Shown: one piece after another, positions 1-11,300 of the stretch
How positions within the stretch are numbered: position 1 is the first letter of the stretch
Layout of the letters: each line of letters begins with the position of its first letter
Assembly (NCBI GenBank): GCA_013398955.1
Contig: VWPU01003213.1
Span: 183,501 to 247,500, forward strand
DNA: 64,000 bases
Reading direction: 5' to 3'
DNA from: Callaeas wilsoni
Lineage: Eukaryota; Chordata; Aves; Passeriformes; Callaeidae
The notes under the pieces: model-generated
What the model saw: the letters and a program-made list of their open reading frames with translations, nothing else
The model's database searches: none
Told to the model about the DNA's origin: nothing
Translations under genes and position numbers: made by a program

Positions 1-362
1 TCAGATACCAAAGTGAAGTGAAATAAAAAGCAATTTTGCAAAACTGTCACTTTTAGGCTGTGTACAGTCAATTAAATAGAATACTATCATAAGATATTCA
101 AACAGCACAAGTCTGGAACTGCTGCAATTTTGTGAATGATATCTAAATAATCTTAATGATTGAGAGTCATTTAGATCACTAATCTTGCTCTAGCAGATAC
201 AAAATACAACTCCATGTGTCATGAAATCTCCATGGTATTTCTGTCTTTGCTTAACATAACAGAATTTCAAATACTAATGTGTTTATAGTGGTTGTTTTTA
301 GCCTCAATTTTTGTTTGATTACTGTGTGAGCTCATATCTCCATTTGATCTAAATGGTCTAAA
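1..362. other. Unique AT-rich sequence, nothing recognised
   Basis: This stretch is AT-rich with stop codons in all frames. I see no repeat family, exon or RNA gene in it. Confidence 0.6.
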
Positions 363-575
363 TGATTGTGGTGGTGGGTTGACCCAGTCAGCAGGTAATC
401 CTCCACGCAGTTGCTCTTTCACTTTCCCCCATAAGGGTGGGGTGGCAACTGGAAGGCAAAACGAAGAAAAACTTGCATATTGAGATTAAAGACAGCTTAA
501 TTAGTGAAACTATAACACTGAAGTGATATCACCATTGTTTTCTCACAACCCTCCACCCCCAAACAGAGCACCATA
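363..575 (-). mobile_element. LTR fragment (3' end of an avian ERV LTR), minus strand
   Basis: Read on the minus strand, this ends in a degraded version of the terminus GGTTAACCCAC..CA type seen at the end of the LTR at 24798-25368. The two also share the block around AAAACT..TTGAGAT(T)AAAGACAG..TTAAT, here at about 465-505. About 130 bp align by eye; the rest (to about 575) resembles the upstream part of a related LTR variant I recall from bird genomes. The 5' part of the LTR is missing, so it is truncated or the rest has decayed. Orientation follows from the position of the terminal inverted repeat at 363. The family name is not certain, and the inner boundary is approximate. Confidence 0.6.
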
Positions 576-837
576 TAGATTACTGTGAAGAAAAAAAGAA
601 AATATCCCAACCAGACTCATTACAATGATTTTTGTTACAGTTATTATTTAAGAAATCTCCCAGACAAAATTTCCTTTGCTCTGACTGGAAATTTTCACAT
701 CAAAATTTCAGAAGAAAACCCCTGTATTACAGATAAAGAAATACAATGCATGTTGCTTTCAAAATTTCTTTCTCTTTTTGGTTAGGACAATAATAATGAG
801 ATATATCAGTTTTATAATTAAAATTTAGCATCACTAT
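576..837. other. Unique AT-rich spacer
   Basis: A 66-codon open frame (585-785) lies here but has no recognisable domain, and its codon content follows the local AT bias. I regard it as chance. Confidence 0.6.
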
Positions 838-1196
838 CATCACAGAATCAAAAAACGGCTGAGTTTGGAAGGCATCCCTGGAACTTGTCTAGACCAAGAT
901 CCCTGCTCAGGCTATAGCAGGTCACTCAGGGCTATGCTCAGTTTGATTTAGAATATCTCCAAGGATGAAGACTACAACTTTGCTGAGGCATCTATTTTGG
1001 TCTTTGATCACTCTCATAGCAAAATAAGCTTTTCCTTATGTTTAGGTGGAATTTCCTGAATTTCATTTTGTGCACATCATCCCTTGTCCTGTTACTGAGC
1101 ACCACTGAGAAAATCTTGCCTCTTGTCCTTACTCCTCCTTCAGGTATTTATATACATTTATAAGATCCCTCTAAACCATCTCTTTTCCAGGCTCAA
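838..1196 (-). mobile_element. CR1 LINE, 3' part of a copy split by an LTR (segment 1)
   Basis: On the plus strand this begins with the reverse complement of the CR1 3' end (cacagaatc...) and runs through the 3' UTR and C-terminal ORF2 region to the typical block ctctttTCCAGGCTcAA at 1181-1196. The element is therefore on the minus strand. The match is interrupted exactly here by the LTR at 1197-1767 and resumes at 1768 with the expected next CR1 bases. Many substitutions and stops show a dead copy. CR1 is a non-LTR retrotransposon whose reverse transcriptase primes at the target, which explains the 5' truncation of most copies. Confidence 0.85.
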
Positions 1197-1767
1197 TATA
1201 TTAGTACACTGGCACGCTGGCTGGGCCAGGAGAGCTGCAGCTTGTCCAGAGGTGCCCAACACGAGAGGAGGACACTCTGTGGCACTTGTGTGCCTCGCTA
1301 CAGCCTCCTCGCCCGTGCGGTGGAAGGCACGGAGCCACGCGTGCCGGGGGCTTAAGGACTGCCCAAGCGTAGCCAGAAATTAATGAGTGAGGCAGCACCC
1401 GCTCGGTATTCCAAGGGTTATTGTAAAAACTACCTGGAAGGGGTCCGGACACGAAGAAGGAAGAAGAGCCAAATTTCCAGCCAGGGTGGATTTAAAAGGG
1501 GTACAGAGAAGGAGGCGGGGATGACACAGCAATGACCTATAGGAAGAAGGGAAGGGCAGGACAGGTTTGGCTGCCTTTCCTTAGGAGATACAAGGGGTGC
1601 CTGTCCACTGTCAGTCAGACAGACCGAACCCACATCAGGTCACAGGAATTCAATGGGAGGAACGATTCTCACAGAGGGGCATTTAACCTTTGGAGCCAGC
1701 CCACCAAACATCTTTATCTGGGCTGTGTGGCCCCCTGGGCATTGCTGTGGTTGGTTCAGGCACAACA
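1197..1767 (-). mobile_element. Solo ERV LTR nested in CR1, minus strand
   Basis: About 571 bp of GC- and CpG-richer sequence interrupts a CR1 copy. On the minus strand it begins TGTTGTGCC at 1767, a typical LTR start. It has a TATA-like CCTTTTAAAT near 1490-1500 and a weak AATAA-type polyadenylation signal near 1417-1428. The other end reads TA rather than CA, probably by mutation. The flanks GCTCAA (1191-1196) and GCTGAA (1768-1773) differ at one base and fit a 6-bp target duplication, which is the size expected of ERVK-like integrases. There is no internal gag, pol or env, so this is a solo LTR left by recombination. Its family name is not known to me. Confidence 0.75.
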
Positions 1768-2310
1768 GCTGAACAGTCCCAGTTCTCAGGGAGAGATTCT
1801 CCAGTCACTTATCTTCACAGCACTCTGCTGGACAGGCTGTGCCATGTCCGTGCCTCTCTTGTAGTGCAAAGCCCAGACCCTGACCCAGCAATCCACGTGT
1901 GCCTCACCAGGGTTGACAAGAGGGAATGGGTCTCTTCTTTCAGCCTTCAGGTGATACTTTTCCAGCCAATGAAGCAGCCGGCCTTCTTTGCCACAAGGGC
2001 ACAGACTGCTGGGTTTTTGTTTCTGCAGAGCTGCTTTCCAGACAGTGATCCCCCAGCATGCACTGATGGCTGGGGTTACTCCTCCCCAGAAGTGAGACCG
2101 GTCATTTTCCTTTGCTAAACTTCAGCAGGTTTCTGCCAGCCCATTTCTCCAGCCTTCTAAGGTCCTTCTGAATGGCAGCACAGCCATCTGGTATATGAAG
2201 CACTCCTCTCAGTTTCATATCATCAGCAAATTTGCTGAGGGTGCACTGTGGCTCATCACCCTGGTCATTAATTAAGATGTTAGACCCCCAGGGGTTCATA
2301 TACCTGGCTC
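1768..2310 (-). mobile_element. CR1 LINE, split copy (segment 2, upstream ORF2)
   Basis: CR1 similarity resumes at GCTGAACAGTCCCAG and continues through the segment that encodes the C-terminal part of ORF2 into the reverse-transcriptase domain. It includes the plus-strand block AAATTTGCTGAGGGTGCACT (2229-2248), the reverse complement of a hallmark CR1 region. Similarity fades near 2300 at CCCCCAGGGGTTC. Together with 838-1196 it forms one copy of about 900 bp before the LTR landed. It is frameshifted and interrupted. Confidence 0.85.
2102..2299 (-). pseudogene. CR1 ORF2 reverse-transcriptase fragment
   Basis: A 65-codon open stretch on the minus strand matches the RT palm region of CR1 ORF2. 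It contains CTLSKFADD at residues 19-27, where FADD is the CR1 form of the YxDD catalytic box. The flanking LEKWA-type block is also CR1-like. It is a small part of a protein that is normally around 900 to 1000 residues. It has no start context or upstream domain and cannot be functional. It survives as a fossil inside the CR1 copy described above. Confidence 0.75.
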
Positions 2311-4879
2311 AGCCCCTCTACTGCCTGGCTGAAATGGTCATTCTGTGCTCAGCTGGTGCCAGATGGTTCAAAAAATACACATACACACCCCCCAACTCAC
2401 AGGTAGTAAATATGAAATTATTTGATCCTCTTAGTATCTAAAGTAATTGCTGACAGTCTGATATTGTCCAAAACCCTAGAGCAGGAATTTAAATTCATGC
2501 AATTTATTTTATATTAAGCTACTAGAATCAGACCTTTCTGCTATTCTATAAATACATAATTTATCTGTAAATCAGTGATGTCTAATCACAAATTACACGG
2601 AGGTGCAGACAAAGTTAATTCTAAATAAATGTGGGTTTTTTTTCTTAATAATGGGGATCTTTTGTGTCTTTTGTGTTTATTTCTGGTTGGTTGGGGTTTT
2701 TTTTGGTTTGGTTTGGTTTTTATATTTATTTATCTCTATAATCATTACAGTTGTCTGTAACCAAGCTGTGACAATTAGATGCATGATCTCTCCAAAGTAC
2801 TTAGGATTCCACTGAATTGACGTCTTCCATAGGATATGGACAGTATCATCATACTCTTTTGGGATTGGAGCAATGGTCTTTTCACCACCTGCTATAACTT
2901 TCCCACACCACTATGCATCACCAAGACGAGTAAGTCTGGAGCATGAGGTAACTAAGAGGAAAAACATGAAAGAGACATTTCCTTCCCTTATTTTGAGGGA
3001 TGCTTCCAGATTATGCAACACTAGAGTTCACTGGTTGTATTTGCATGTGACAATCAGCCTCAATTGTGCTCAGTTTGGGTCAAATTCAAAACTCTGGAAA
3101 AGTCTTCTTAAAGTATTAGAACCTGAAAGAATAGTGAATTACTACATTGAATTTTAAATTAAATTAGTATGTTCCTTTGAAAACTAAATTAATACATTCT
3201 TTGACATATACTTACGGTGTATTGTGGAAATAGAGTAATGCAGCACTAAAAATTGCAATCCACATTCAAACAAACAAAAATGGATTTGTGGTATTTTTTT
3301 TCCAAACTGCCTGTTGAATTCTCCATTATACATTACATAGAGGTAAAAAGTGGAATTATTGATACATCTTTCTAATTGTATAAAAAAGTGTCAGTTTAAT
3401 GTTTCTTATAATTTCTTTCTTCTGCACACAATTTCTTTCTCTGCATACAATGACTTTCTATGTTTTCTACATCGTTAGCTATGTTTCTGCACTGTCCTAT
3501 TAGCTGATGTGTGCCCATTTGTAGTCCAGTAAGCAAATTACAATTCTGGTCTTGTACATGAGTTGCTTCTATTACAATCAAAAGCTGATCAAGAATTGGT
3601 TTTCATTCTTGTTAACTTGCAAGCTATTTTGGACTGACAATTGCTACACTGCTGAATATTCTTTGGTTTGGAGTTATGTCCATCTAATTATTTTTAAAAG
3701 GGGTCCTAAAAGGACTCTCACTGGAAACATTGCTAGAAGACATTATGTATTTTTCACTTGGCCAGATCAGAGCACATTTTTATATCAATGAAGTCTGTTC
3801 AAAAGGCACAATGCCATAATGATAATTCACTACAAACAAAATAAACAAGATGTAAGATTGGAGATCAAATATTGGCAGCTAAGTAGCAAGTTTGCAAAGG
3901 ATGAGTGAGCTTTCCCTGGGCTCCTCTGTTTTTTGGTATGCCAAAACAAACAGACGAATACACATAAACTGCATGCAAGGGATCCTTCTCTTTTTTGTTT
4001 TTATTAAATGTTTTAAAATACACATGAGGTTAGTAAGTCAAGCATGGTGACTGTATGTATAAATGGAAAATATGAGTGGATGTGTTATTAGATAATTTGA
4101 ATTAAATTAGAAATAGATTGCTCATCCATGGTTTAAGCAATAAATAATATTGATAAAACATGGAAAATCCTTAACTTTCCAGAACTTATTCAACTTGCAC
4201 TCTCATGTTGTATTCACAAATAATTTTTCTAAATAGAAATTTTCAGTGGAATAAAATAAGCACCTGGAATCATAATTGTTATCATAGAGTTACTACCTAA
4301 AGCAAATCCATGAATCTCTTTCTAAAAATGCCTGTCTTCCTTCACTTACTATAAAGCGAGGCAAAGATGGACCTCTAGACTTCATATCTACACTGAAAAC
4401 ATTGAATTTTGAGCAAAAATATCACAGCTATGGCAATTGGCTTGGGAAGGATATAAACAACAGAAAACTAGGAGGAAAAGAAAACAGATGAAGAGAAAAG
4501 AAAATCAGTGTTTAGGTTTGTGGTAAATGAATGTAAGGGAAAATAGAATTAAAAGATTATTTGCCAGAGGTAGAAAAGGTTATGAAAAAAAATATCAAGA
4601 GAAAAAAGAAACAAAGAGCACAAGTGAGATTCAATTTGCCTGTATCTATTCATAGTCATCATTATGTGCCCTAGGTGTCTGAAGCATTCACTGCAGTCAG
4701 TGGAGAGTTGGTCAATACAGCCAGCAGGACGTAAAGAGCTTTTATCTCCTCATACTAGATACCTGATTTTCTTCAGTTGGACTGCTTTATGACTGCAATG
4801 CTTAAATCAAACAGTAACCAATCTCAGTCACCTAAATGTGAGTGCTGTTTGAGATGCTCTTGCAAATCCTTGCTGGCAT
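2311..4879. other. Unique AT-rich sequence with a short GGTTT-rich tract
   Basis: I recognise no gene or repeat family in this 2.6 kb. A low-complexity GGTTG/GGTTT tract sits at about 2685-2721. Short open frames of up to 94 codons (such as 2873-3157) lack domains, signal peptides or splice context. Confidence 0.55.
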
Positions 4880-5365
4880 AGAATCATAGATTTTTTAAGG
4901 TTGGAAAAGATCATTGAGTCTTACCATTAACCCAGAACTGCAAAATTCACCACTAAACTGTGTCCTTAAGAGCCACATCCACATGTGTTTCAAATACCTT
5001 GAGGGATGGTGGTTCAACCACTTCACTAGGCAGCAAAATCCAATACTTGACAACTCTTTCTGTAAAGAAATTCCTCCTGATGTCCCACCTGGCACAGCCT
5101 GAGGCTGTGTCCTCTCATCCTGTCTGTGGTTGCCTGGGATAAGAAGGTGACCCCCACTTGGTTACAGCCTCCTTTTAGGCAATTGTAGAGAGCAGTACAG
5201 TCTCCCCTGAGCCTCCTTTTCTCCAGGCTGAACAACCCCAGCTCCCTCAGCTGCTCCTCATAACACTTGTCCTCCAGACCCTTCACCAGCTCTGTTGCCC
5301 TTCTCTGGACTTGCTTCAGAGAGTTTTTCTTGTAGTAAGGGCCTAGAACTGAGCACCAGAAGAGG
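4880..5365 (-). mobile_element. CR1 LINE, 5'-truncated, minus strand
   Basis: The plus strand begins gAATCATAGA at 4880, the reverse complement of the CR1 3' octamer end. It runs through the blocks for CACTAAACTGTGTCC, the dGGATGGTGGTTCAACCAC region and TTTTCTCCAGGCTGAACAAC before fading at about 5365. This is a 3' fragment of about 490 bp, the usual product of incomplete target-primed reverse transcription. It belongs to the subgroup whose plus-strand antisense reads ..GGCACAGCCTGAGG... Confidence 0.9.
5026..5286 (-). pseudogene. CR1 ORF2 C-terminal fragment
   Basis: An 86-codon frame on the minus strand carries the CR1 ORF2 tail signature LRELGLFSLEKRRLRGD at about residues 14-30, then ALYNCLKGGC. 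These residues lie downstream of the RT catalytic core. The frame drifts off the family after about residue 60. It is an inactive remnant within the 4880-5365 copy, not a host gene. Confidence 0.8.
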
Positions 5366-8300
5366 ATCAGTTTTCGTATAACTGTATTATATACCTAGGT
5401 CTCTAATCATATCTACCATGTAAATACTTTGGTAACCACAGGTTATTTGAATGACTTTAGAAATATATGCATGATCAATCAAATTGAGATACAGCTTTCC
5501 AGGGACTGAACTAGGAAACCTGGCTACTTGTAGACATCTGCATTTAAATGTCTGACTCTGGAACTAAATCTCTTTTCTTAAATCAGGGCAAGTAGGATTC
5601 AATCCCATGGATTGAGAAAGGTTAAGGAGTTGTAGGATTGAAAAAAGTATGTCAGGAAGGAAATTGGAGTTACAGAGAAACTTGTATCTAAAGAGGAAAA
5701 ATGCTCAAGCACTGAAGAAAAATATGACTGTAAGAGATGTGACTAGACGCATTAACAAAGAATAGCACTATTTTCACAGACTAGCATGTTCAGATATAGT
5801 TGCATGTTTAGCTATAAAACATATATCTATTTTTAAGATGTAGATTTTGAGTTGTATGGCATTATAAAATGACAAACTAGAACTTCTGTGGCAGAATGCA
5901 TTAGCTGAAGAATAGAAGATTTTGACTAATCTTATAGAAAGTGCTTCTAGCAATGTAAATAGTAATATCAGTATCAAGCAAAAATAGAAGGACTGTTATT
6001 TATCTTATTATTTTGTTCAGTTTAAATTATACTCTTCCACAGTTTCATGTATTTAAGATCATTATGTTTACAACATATTACATTAAGAAGGCCATCAAGA
6101 AAGCTAGATGTTTTGGCAGATGTGATTGGCAGTCTGGAATGAGGGACTAAAAGAATCAGATTTTCTGATAAAATGATAATCGGAATGAAAGTTAAAGATA
6201 TTGACAAGTGAGGCTCTAGGTATAAAGGTTAATAGCCTCCTTTGATGAATGGATCTCACTTGCTGTTATATCTGGAAATAGGACAATGCTCCATTTAATA
6301 CCCTTTTCACATCACAAATATTTTCTTTGCAACCATAACAGCTAGAAAACATTCTACTAAATAAACCGGCAATTTCTAAAAGACAGCTCTGCAAGAAGAG
6401 TAGATTGGTGACCTGTCACAGTGCTGAGAAACTGGTTTGCAAGTATTGTCCTTTCACACACATGCACAAAAATTTGAACTTCACATTAATTTTGTTAGTA
6501 TTTAGACAAAATTTTTAAAAACATATATGACTATATTTTATTAACTCGCATATATCTAATGGTCAACAGGAGAACTTTTATGAAGATGTTGAACTATTTG
6601 TAATAGTGTCTAAGACATGGCTCTCCTTTTGTCCTTTCCATTCCTTCCCATTTGAAAGTATTTGAAATATCATTTGGAGAGCAGCTATGACATATTGGTA
6701 TATACGACCTCTTTCTGAACACTACAACAGTAATTTTAATTTTGTTGTTCCGTTGTTTTGGGTGTTTTGGTTTTCTTTCTTTTACCCTATTATTTATTTT
6801 TCTTATTTAGTTATATTTCTAATCTAACATTAGTTGGAATATATGTGCCTGTTTTTTATGAGACATATTTACCTCAGGATAGTTTGACTCATATGGCAGA
6901 ATAACATTATCATGTGCTTAACTTTAAGTCATGGAAAAAACCTATTAAACACAAACATAACCATGAAATTGTCATATAAGCAAAATAACAGAACTGCTGA
7001 GCTGCCTAACACAATAATAGTTTCAATACATACCTCTGTGTGGTTCCATGAGTCAGGTTAACCTGTGCCTGATACACTGTTGTAGAACAGAGGAAAAAGA
7101 GAAAACAAAGGAGAATGTCAAGATTTTGTGAAACACAAAAGAATTGAGGGCTGTACATACTTACTTTAAGCATATATGTAATCGAAAACGAATCTTCTCT
7201 TTTATCTGTTCAGTGTCCTGTACTGTGATGTTGCCTGCTCTAAGCAGTCTTGGATAGGAACTTATGACAGTAGAGGAGGCTTTAAAATAGAATTTAGATT
7301 TCTGTATGTCTTTATTGTGCAGTTTTTTATCTAATGGCTTGTTTAAGAATTATTAATTTTCAACATATGGGAAGGCTTTTGAAAAGAGCTGAACAGTAAA
7401 ACTGGTGTTTCTAAAAAATTTAGGTTCCAGTCTGCTTTGCTAGGAAAACTGGAACATCAAACTTTCTGTAGAAAACTCCTCTGTAGTCATACATTCTATA
7501 AGGAATTGCCATCAATACAACTGTGTAACTTAAAATCCATACACCACTGGAGGCAGAAGAAAGGGACACTCCTACTTTTCATTCCTTGCCGGAACTTGCA
7601 AAATATGTAGCAGTGTAAATATCTAGGACAATTTCAGAGATCAGCGTTTGGTCTCTTCATACAATTTGAGTGGCTGAGGGCCAGAAACATTCTTCAACAT
7701 CTTGTCTGGTATGTTTAGAAAAGTGTTAATGAGGGGAGTTTCTGTAGATGACTGTAAAAGTGTTATGGCTAGAGGTAAACCTGTTCTCAGACATGTTCAC
7801 TGCACATTTACTAGAAGTGAAAGTATCTTATTTTATGCCTTTATGAGCTTCCATTAAGAAAGAACAGATAATCTACATCTGGGTTTAAGTTCATTTTCTG
7901 TATGGACCTGGAATCTGAAATTTTTTATTCTGCTAACATTGACATCTTTGTGATTTTAATTGGCCCTTCCATTTTCTTAATCTGCTGATAATAAAGACTA
8001 ACTAACATGAAATAATGATATATAAAATATTTATATAAAATTACATGGTAATAATTTAATCCCAGGACTGTGAAATAGTCTACAGTAATAAATCTATTTC
8101 GTATTTGCTAGTATTCACAAAAGTATAAATGTATTCATTAATAGACAGAAAGATTATTATTTATTATAAATTTTAAATGTTTTTTCTTATGTAAATCTCG
8201 TGTGAATATTCATCCTTTTTCAAAACACTAACTGAAGGAATATAACTCATAGATTTTGAAAGTTTAATAAATATAAAACAAAACAGATCAAACCATTATG

Positions 8301-11300
8301 TCTTCTTCAAAGCCATCTCTAATTCAATAATGAAAGTAACATTATAGCAATATTCATTAAGCACTTACAGGTTATTGACCTCCATAGTTGAACAGAACAG
8401 AGGCAGTCAGCCTTAAAGGACAAATATATCTTAATTTTTGTCATGGGTGGATTAATGGCTTGCCTTTACTGATAACATTTTCTATTCAGCTGTACGGAGG
8501 ACTTACAAAATGAAGCACAACAAAAGGATTAGAAAACAAAGAAATAATATGCCTAGCTGGACACACCATTTATTCCATTTTTGATTGCTCTATTATCAAG
8601 TACAAGGCATAACTTTTAATATATTTACTCAATGATATTTAAGACTAAGTAAAATATAGTTTAGGGATGCTGTGGAAACCAGTTATGACGCATTTCCATG
8701 AAAATGACTAAACCGGCAGAGTGGATTAAATACCAGAGCATTTTGGAAGATGACACTCTAGGAAGATTTTGCATTTACATGAACTGGATAGTGTCATAAA
8801 TTTGTTTGCATTTGGGGATTTTCTACTAAAAGGAAATAGTAAACAAACATGTTACCATTTGGATTACATGGTGTGCCAGCATATATTCTTTGTAGTTTGA
8901 AGGAGCATCCTATAGAATCCTTGCTTTTATGAAGCAAACTTTTTAAATTTTAAGGTAGACCAAGATTAATTTTATTTATTATAATATTATTTCTTTCACT
9001 TAATTGTTAATTTTAAAAATTTGTTTGTTGCAATAAATATATTCAAAGCTGTAGGTCTGTAGGTAATTTTCGAATAAGCATATTGTTTATTTTTTAAAAT
9101 ACACAGCTTAAAAAAAGTTTTCATATCTAATTTCTTCTCATTCAGAGAGGGTTACTTCCAGAATGAAGCTGATACCTTTAGAGCTTCACCCTTTTTCTGT
9201 CACTTCCATGTCAGAAAGAAATTTTTTTTTCAATACTTTATAGTCTTCACTGCATTACTGACCTTAGAAACCTTTATCTTCAGAATTGTGTTTCTTTTCA
9301 TTTATAACCATGAGGAGAAAGACAAATAGCACATAGAAAGCTATGATTTTAATACATAGATACTATGCTGGTGAATGATAGATCACATCACTTTCCAGTG
9401 TTTCCTTCACTTTACATCAGTGAATACTCAGTGTTTACCAAGGAATTTGATGATCCAAAAACCAGAGAACCCTGTCATAAATACATTTGCTAAAGAGATG
9501 GAGGGAATTGTGTTATGGCAGAATCTTTTTGATCTGATTCTTCCTTAAAATCACAGTGAAATGTTTTGACATAACTGTTTGATGCTAAAAAGCAAGGAAG
9601 CGATGAACAACAAACTTAAACTGGAGTATCCTTAATTTGGTCTCCAAAGGCAAATTCTTTAATTTACCTGAACAAGATTCCTTAGATACTGCATGCCTAT
9701 ATTCTAAAATAACTTTTGAAATTTTTATAAATTATTTTGATTCTTATGTATAATATAGTGAGAAGTATTTTCAAGGTAGCTCTTCAATACATAAAACATA
9801 ATGTTTGCTACCACTGACAGATAAGGTAATGCTAAATCATTCTGAAATTCTTAGGATAAATCAAATCTATTAGTACCTCAAACTGAAACTTCAAAAAGTA
9901 AGTTATTACTGATGTGGCACCCAATGATTCTGGAGCTTCTACAATAATAGTGATAGTATATTCAGTGACGGTTTCAAAATCTTAAGCATTTAGATTCTCC
10001 TTTCACTCCACTCACTTCCACTTGCAATTAATAGAGATGTTTTATTTCAGTATAAATCCACATTAAAAATTATTTTGAATTCTTCTATTGTAAGTAGTGT
10101 AAAACATGGGGGAACAGTCTCAGAATTAGCTTGCCCTTGCCAGCTTCTCAGTAGCAGCTCATCTGGCAATTAGCCCCACGGAGCTCAGTGAGGCAGGGGC
10201 AGGTCCAGATTCAACCCAAATGGAAGATCACAGTGTGAGCAACACGGACACAGATTACTCATGGTCACCAGTCACTGGAATACAAAGGTCTCTACAACTC
10301 CCATCTTTTAATTTGTTTGTTTCTTTGTTTTGGAAAAGCAACTCAATTACTATTTCCATTCTTAAAAGGCAAACTATGACCTCTTAGAAGTTGCACTTGT
10401 AAGAAATTCCTCCCAACTGTTCACCAGAGCTGTGTTACCTGGTATAGTGATAATCAATAGGTCTTGAAATTAATGCTTTAAAATGTTATTGTAATGCAGT
10501 TCTGAAACAGAGGGCATTTAAAACCCAATGTCATTGCCAACAAAGTAGAAAGCTGGTGCACAACAACTAGCATAAGAAAATAAAGACCAGCATTGAAAAC
10601 TTTAATACTGTGAATGCGAGTTCTCTTATGATGAAGAATCCTCTACGTAGTCTTCTACACTGAGACTTCCTTTTAAAAACAATTACAATTATGATTGTTT
10701 ATAGTCATATTTAAATTAAAATCACTTATTGTTTTGGGACACATGTAGATTAATAGACATGAACAAACAGTGAATTTAATGAAATATAGTCACGTGATTC
10801 AGAAATCATTACAAATAAGGTGTGCACAGATAAAGCAGAGTGCAATCGTTATATTTGTTTCATAAAATTCAACTAGACTACCAAAAAGTAATAAATGTTG
10901 CTAAACCCTGATGTAAATACTTAATGGATTATTTTTTCTTTTCTTTTTCTTGTTTGATTTTTTTTTTGTAAATCAATACAGGTATGTTGATGCAATTTAT
11001 TCAGACATGAGCTAAGTTTTAACACCGTGTGTGAATTTCATACAAAGACTTCAACTTTAGATACCTGTAAAGCATACTGCTTTTCAGTACACACCAGTCA
11101 ATGCCATGTTATGATGTTCATCCTATGTTTCTCCTTAAAAACCAATCTGTTCTTACTGATCAGAAAAAGTTATTTGCTTAGAGATATTCATATTCACAAT
11201 TTTAGGCTGATTATACCAGATCCCAAGAACTACTGTCCACTAAGTGTAAAGACAGGCTAAGGTTATTTATTAGGACGTAGATAGTTCCATGGTAAAACAA

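Noticed and set aside
1690..2118. 142-codon plus-strand open frame
   Set aside because: It crosses the LTR/CR1 junction and reads antisense to both elements, so it is not a gene.
2685..2721. GGTTG/GGTTT tract considered as telomere-like
   Set aside because: The units are not TTAGGG and the tract is short. It is ordinary low complexity.
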